Shown here piece after piece: positions 4,708-5,831 of a DNA stretch of 5,831 bases; positions within the stretch are counted from its first letter, which is position 1; the number at the start of each line of letters is the position of its first letter. Location of the stretch: NCBI GenBank assembly GCA_904501765.1, contig CAJGCM010000138.1, positions 1-5,831 of the forward strand, in the 5' to 3' direction. The notes beneath the pieces were generated by a model that was given only the letters and a program-made list of their open reading frames with translations, was not told where the DNA came from and did no database searches. Made by a program: the position numbers and the translations under genes. The stretch is from an uncultured Clostridia bacterium (lineage in GTDB: Bacteria; Bacillota; Clostridia; Oscillospirales; CAG-272).

Positions 4708-5831
4708 ATGGGATATACCATTTCAGAGAAAATAATAAAGAAGCACCTCGTTTCAGGGCAAATGGTGTGCGGCGAGGAGATAGGTCTTAAAATCGACCAG
4801 ACTCTTACCCAGGACGCCACGGGAACTATGGCATACCTTCAATTTGAAGCTATGGGAACGGAGCGGGTAAAAACCGAGCTTTCGGTAGCCTATATCGACC
4901 ATAACACCCTTCAAGCCGGTTTTGAAAATGCCGATGACCACAGATATATACAAACCGTCGCCAAAAAGCACGGACTCAGGTTCTCCCGCCCGGGTAACGG
5001 AATCTGCCATCAGGTTCATCTGGAAAGATTTGCCACACCGGGTAAAACTCTTATCGGCTCCGACAGCCATACCCCTACTGCAGGAGGCATAGGAATGCTT
5101 GCTATGGGTGCGGGAGGTCTTGACGTAGCCGTAGCTATGGGCGGCGGAACCTACTACATCACAATGCCTAAAATGATTAGAATAAACCTGACGGGAAGCT
5201 TAAGCTCCTACGTCAGCGCAAAGGACGTAATCCTTGAGGTTTTGAGAATACTCTCGGTTAAGGGCGGAGTTGGCGCTATTGTGGAATACGGCGGAGAGGG
5301 CGTAAAGAGCCTTTCCGTTCCCCAGAGAGCCACGATTACCAATATGGGCGCCGAGCTTGGAGCCACAACCTCCATATTCCCCTCAGACGAGGTAACCAAG
5401 AAATTCCTTGAAGCACAGGGGCGTGTTAATGATTTCAAGGAGCTTTCGGCAGACGAGGACGCAAAATACGATGCGGTGTACACCGTGGACCTCGCAGCTC
5501 TTAAGCCCCTTGCAGCCTGCCCTCACAGCCCCGACAACGTAAAGCCTATATCGGCTCTTGCAGGTCAGCCTATAAGCCAGGTATGCATCGGCTCCTGCAC
5601 AAACTCCTCCCTTCTTGATATGCTTACGGTTGCGGCTATGCTGAAGGGAAAAACCGTTCACCCGGACGTAAGCCTCTCTATCTCCCCCGGCTCAAAGCAG
5701 GTTTACACTATGCTTGCAGAGTGCGGCGCTCTGGCTGATTTGATTTCCGCGGGAGCGAGAATTCTTGAATGTGCCTGCGGTCCTTGTATAGGTATGGGCT
5801 TCTCTCCCAAATCGAAGGGCGTCAGCCTCAG
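4708..5831 (+). CDS. Aconitate hydratase (aconitase), cut by window end
   Basis: This iron-sulfur enzyme interconverts citrate and isocitrate through cis-aconitate, in the cytoplasm. About 374 residues are visible, in frame to the window edge. It begins MGYTISEKIIKKHLVSGQ, the start typical of the compact, LeuC-like bacterial aconitases, which run to about 640 residues. Landmarks are YIDHN (62-66, Asp64-His65), IGSDSHTPTAGGIGMLAMGA (116-135) and the three expected [4Fe-4S] ligands: Cys297 in IGSCTNSS, and Cys357 and Cys360 in CACGPCIG. LeuC (isopropylmalate isomerase large subunit) is a relative, but LeuC proteins are about 420 residues and pair with LeuD; the missing C-terminus would settle this. 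The Re-citrate synthase in the same operon argues for aconitase. The start ATG follows AGAAAGGA (4693-4700) by 7 bases, and two hairpins precede it. An isocitrate dehydrogenase gene is the expected next neighbour. Confidence 0.9.
   Translation, partial: MGYTISEKIIKKHLVSGQMVCGEEIGLKIDQTLTQDATGTMAYLQFEAMGTERVKTELSVAYIDHNTLQAGFENADDHRYIQTVAKKHGLRFSRPGNGICHQVHLERFATPGKTLIGSDSHTPTAGGIGMLAMGAGGLDVAVAMGGGTYYITMPKMIRINLTGSLSSYVSAKDVILEVLRILSVKGGVGAIVEYGGEGVKSLSVPQRATITNMGAELGATTSIFPSDEVTKKFLEAQGRVNDFKELSADEDAKYDAVYTVDLAALKPLAACPHSPDNVKPISALAGQPISQVCIGSCTNSSLLDMLTVAAMLKGKTVHPDVSLSISPGSKQVYTMLAECGALADLISAGARILECACGPCIGMGFSPKSKGVSL

Noticed and set aside
4753..5661. Several minus-strand open frames (4753-5070, 5208-5483, 5383-5661)
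   Set aside because: All are antisense to the aconitase coding sequence, which is uninterrupted and has its active-site motifs in order.
1..5831. CRISPR array, tRNA, rRNA, IS element or phage genes
   Set aside because: No regularly spaced repeats, cloverleaf-like sequence, transposase or integrase motifs, or phage-type proteins were seen on either strand.

Overview
The window looks like chromosomal DNA from an anaerobic, low-to-moderate GC Firmicute, probably of the class Clostridia. The evidence is the AT-rich intergenic DNA, strong AGGAG-type ribosome binding sites, a consensus vegetative promoter, and a Re-type citrate synthase gene, an enzyme class characteristic of strict anaerobes. All genus-level statements are inference. 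No phage, IS, CRISPR, rRNA or tRNA feature was found.

Layout: (a) 1-677, minus strand: the N-terminal part of pyruvate kinase (pyk), cut by the window edge inside the catalytic KIEN motif. (b) 678-915: a divergent intergenic region carrying nested inverted repeats, a 15-bp palindrome and a 13-bp direct repeat. (c) 916-2268, plus strand: a MATE-family efflux transporter. (d) 2269-2538: an AT-rich intergenic region with a perfect-consensus -35/-10 promoter followed by an 18-bp operator-like inverted repeat. (e) 2539-3927, 3930-4595 and 4708 to the window end, plus strand: an apparent operon of a Re-citrate synthase, a GntR/FCD transcription regulator and an aconitase (cut by the window end).

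How the genes work together: Re-citrate synthase condenses oxaloacetate and acetyl-CoA to citrate, and aconitase isomerises citrate to isocitrate. An isocitrate dehydrogenase just beyond the window would complete the oxidative half-TCA branch to 2-oxoglutarate and glutamate, which many fermentative anaerobes use for biosynthesis. The GntR/FCD protein, with a four-residue metal site (Asp133, His137, His181, His203), lies between the two enzymes. It is the natural candidate to bind the TTGTATA-N4-TATACAA repeat just downstream of the predicted transcription start, giving an autoregulated citrate/glutamate module. A pair of RNA hairpins sits between the regulator and aconitase and could set the relative expression of aconitase.

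The enzymes are known families. The most interesting parts are the regulatory architecture of the citrate operon, the double hairpin before aconitase, and the symmetric repeat structure between pyk and the MATE gene.
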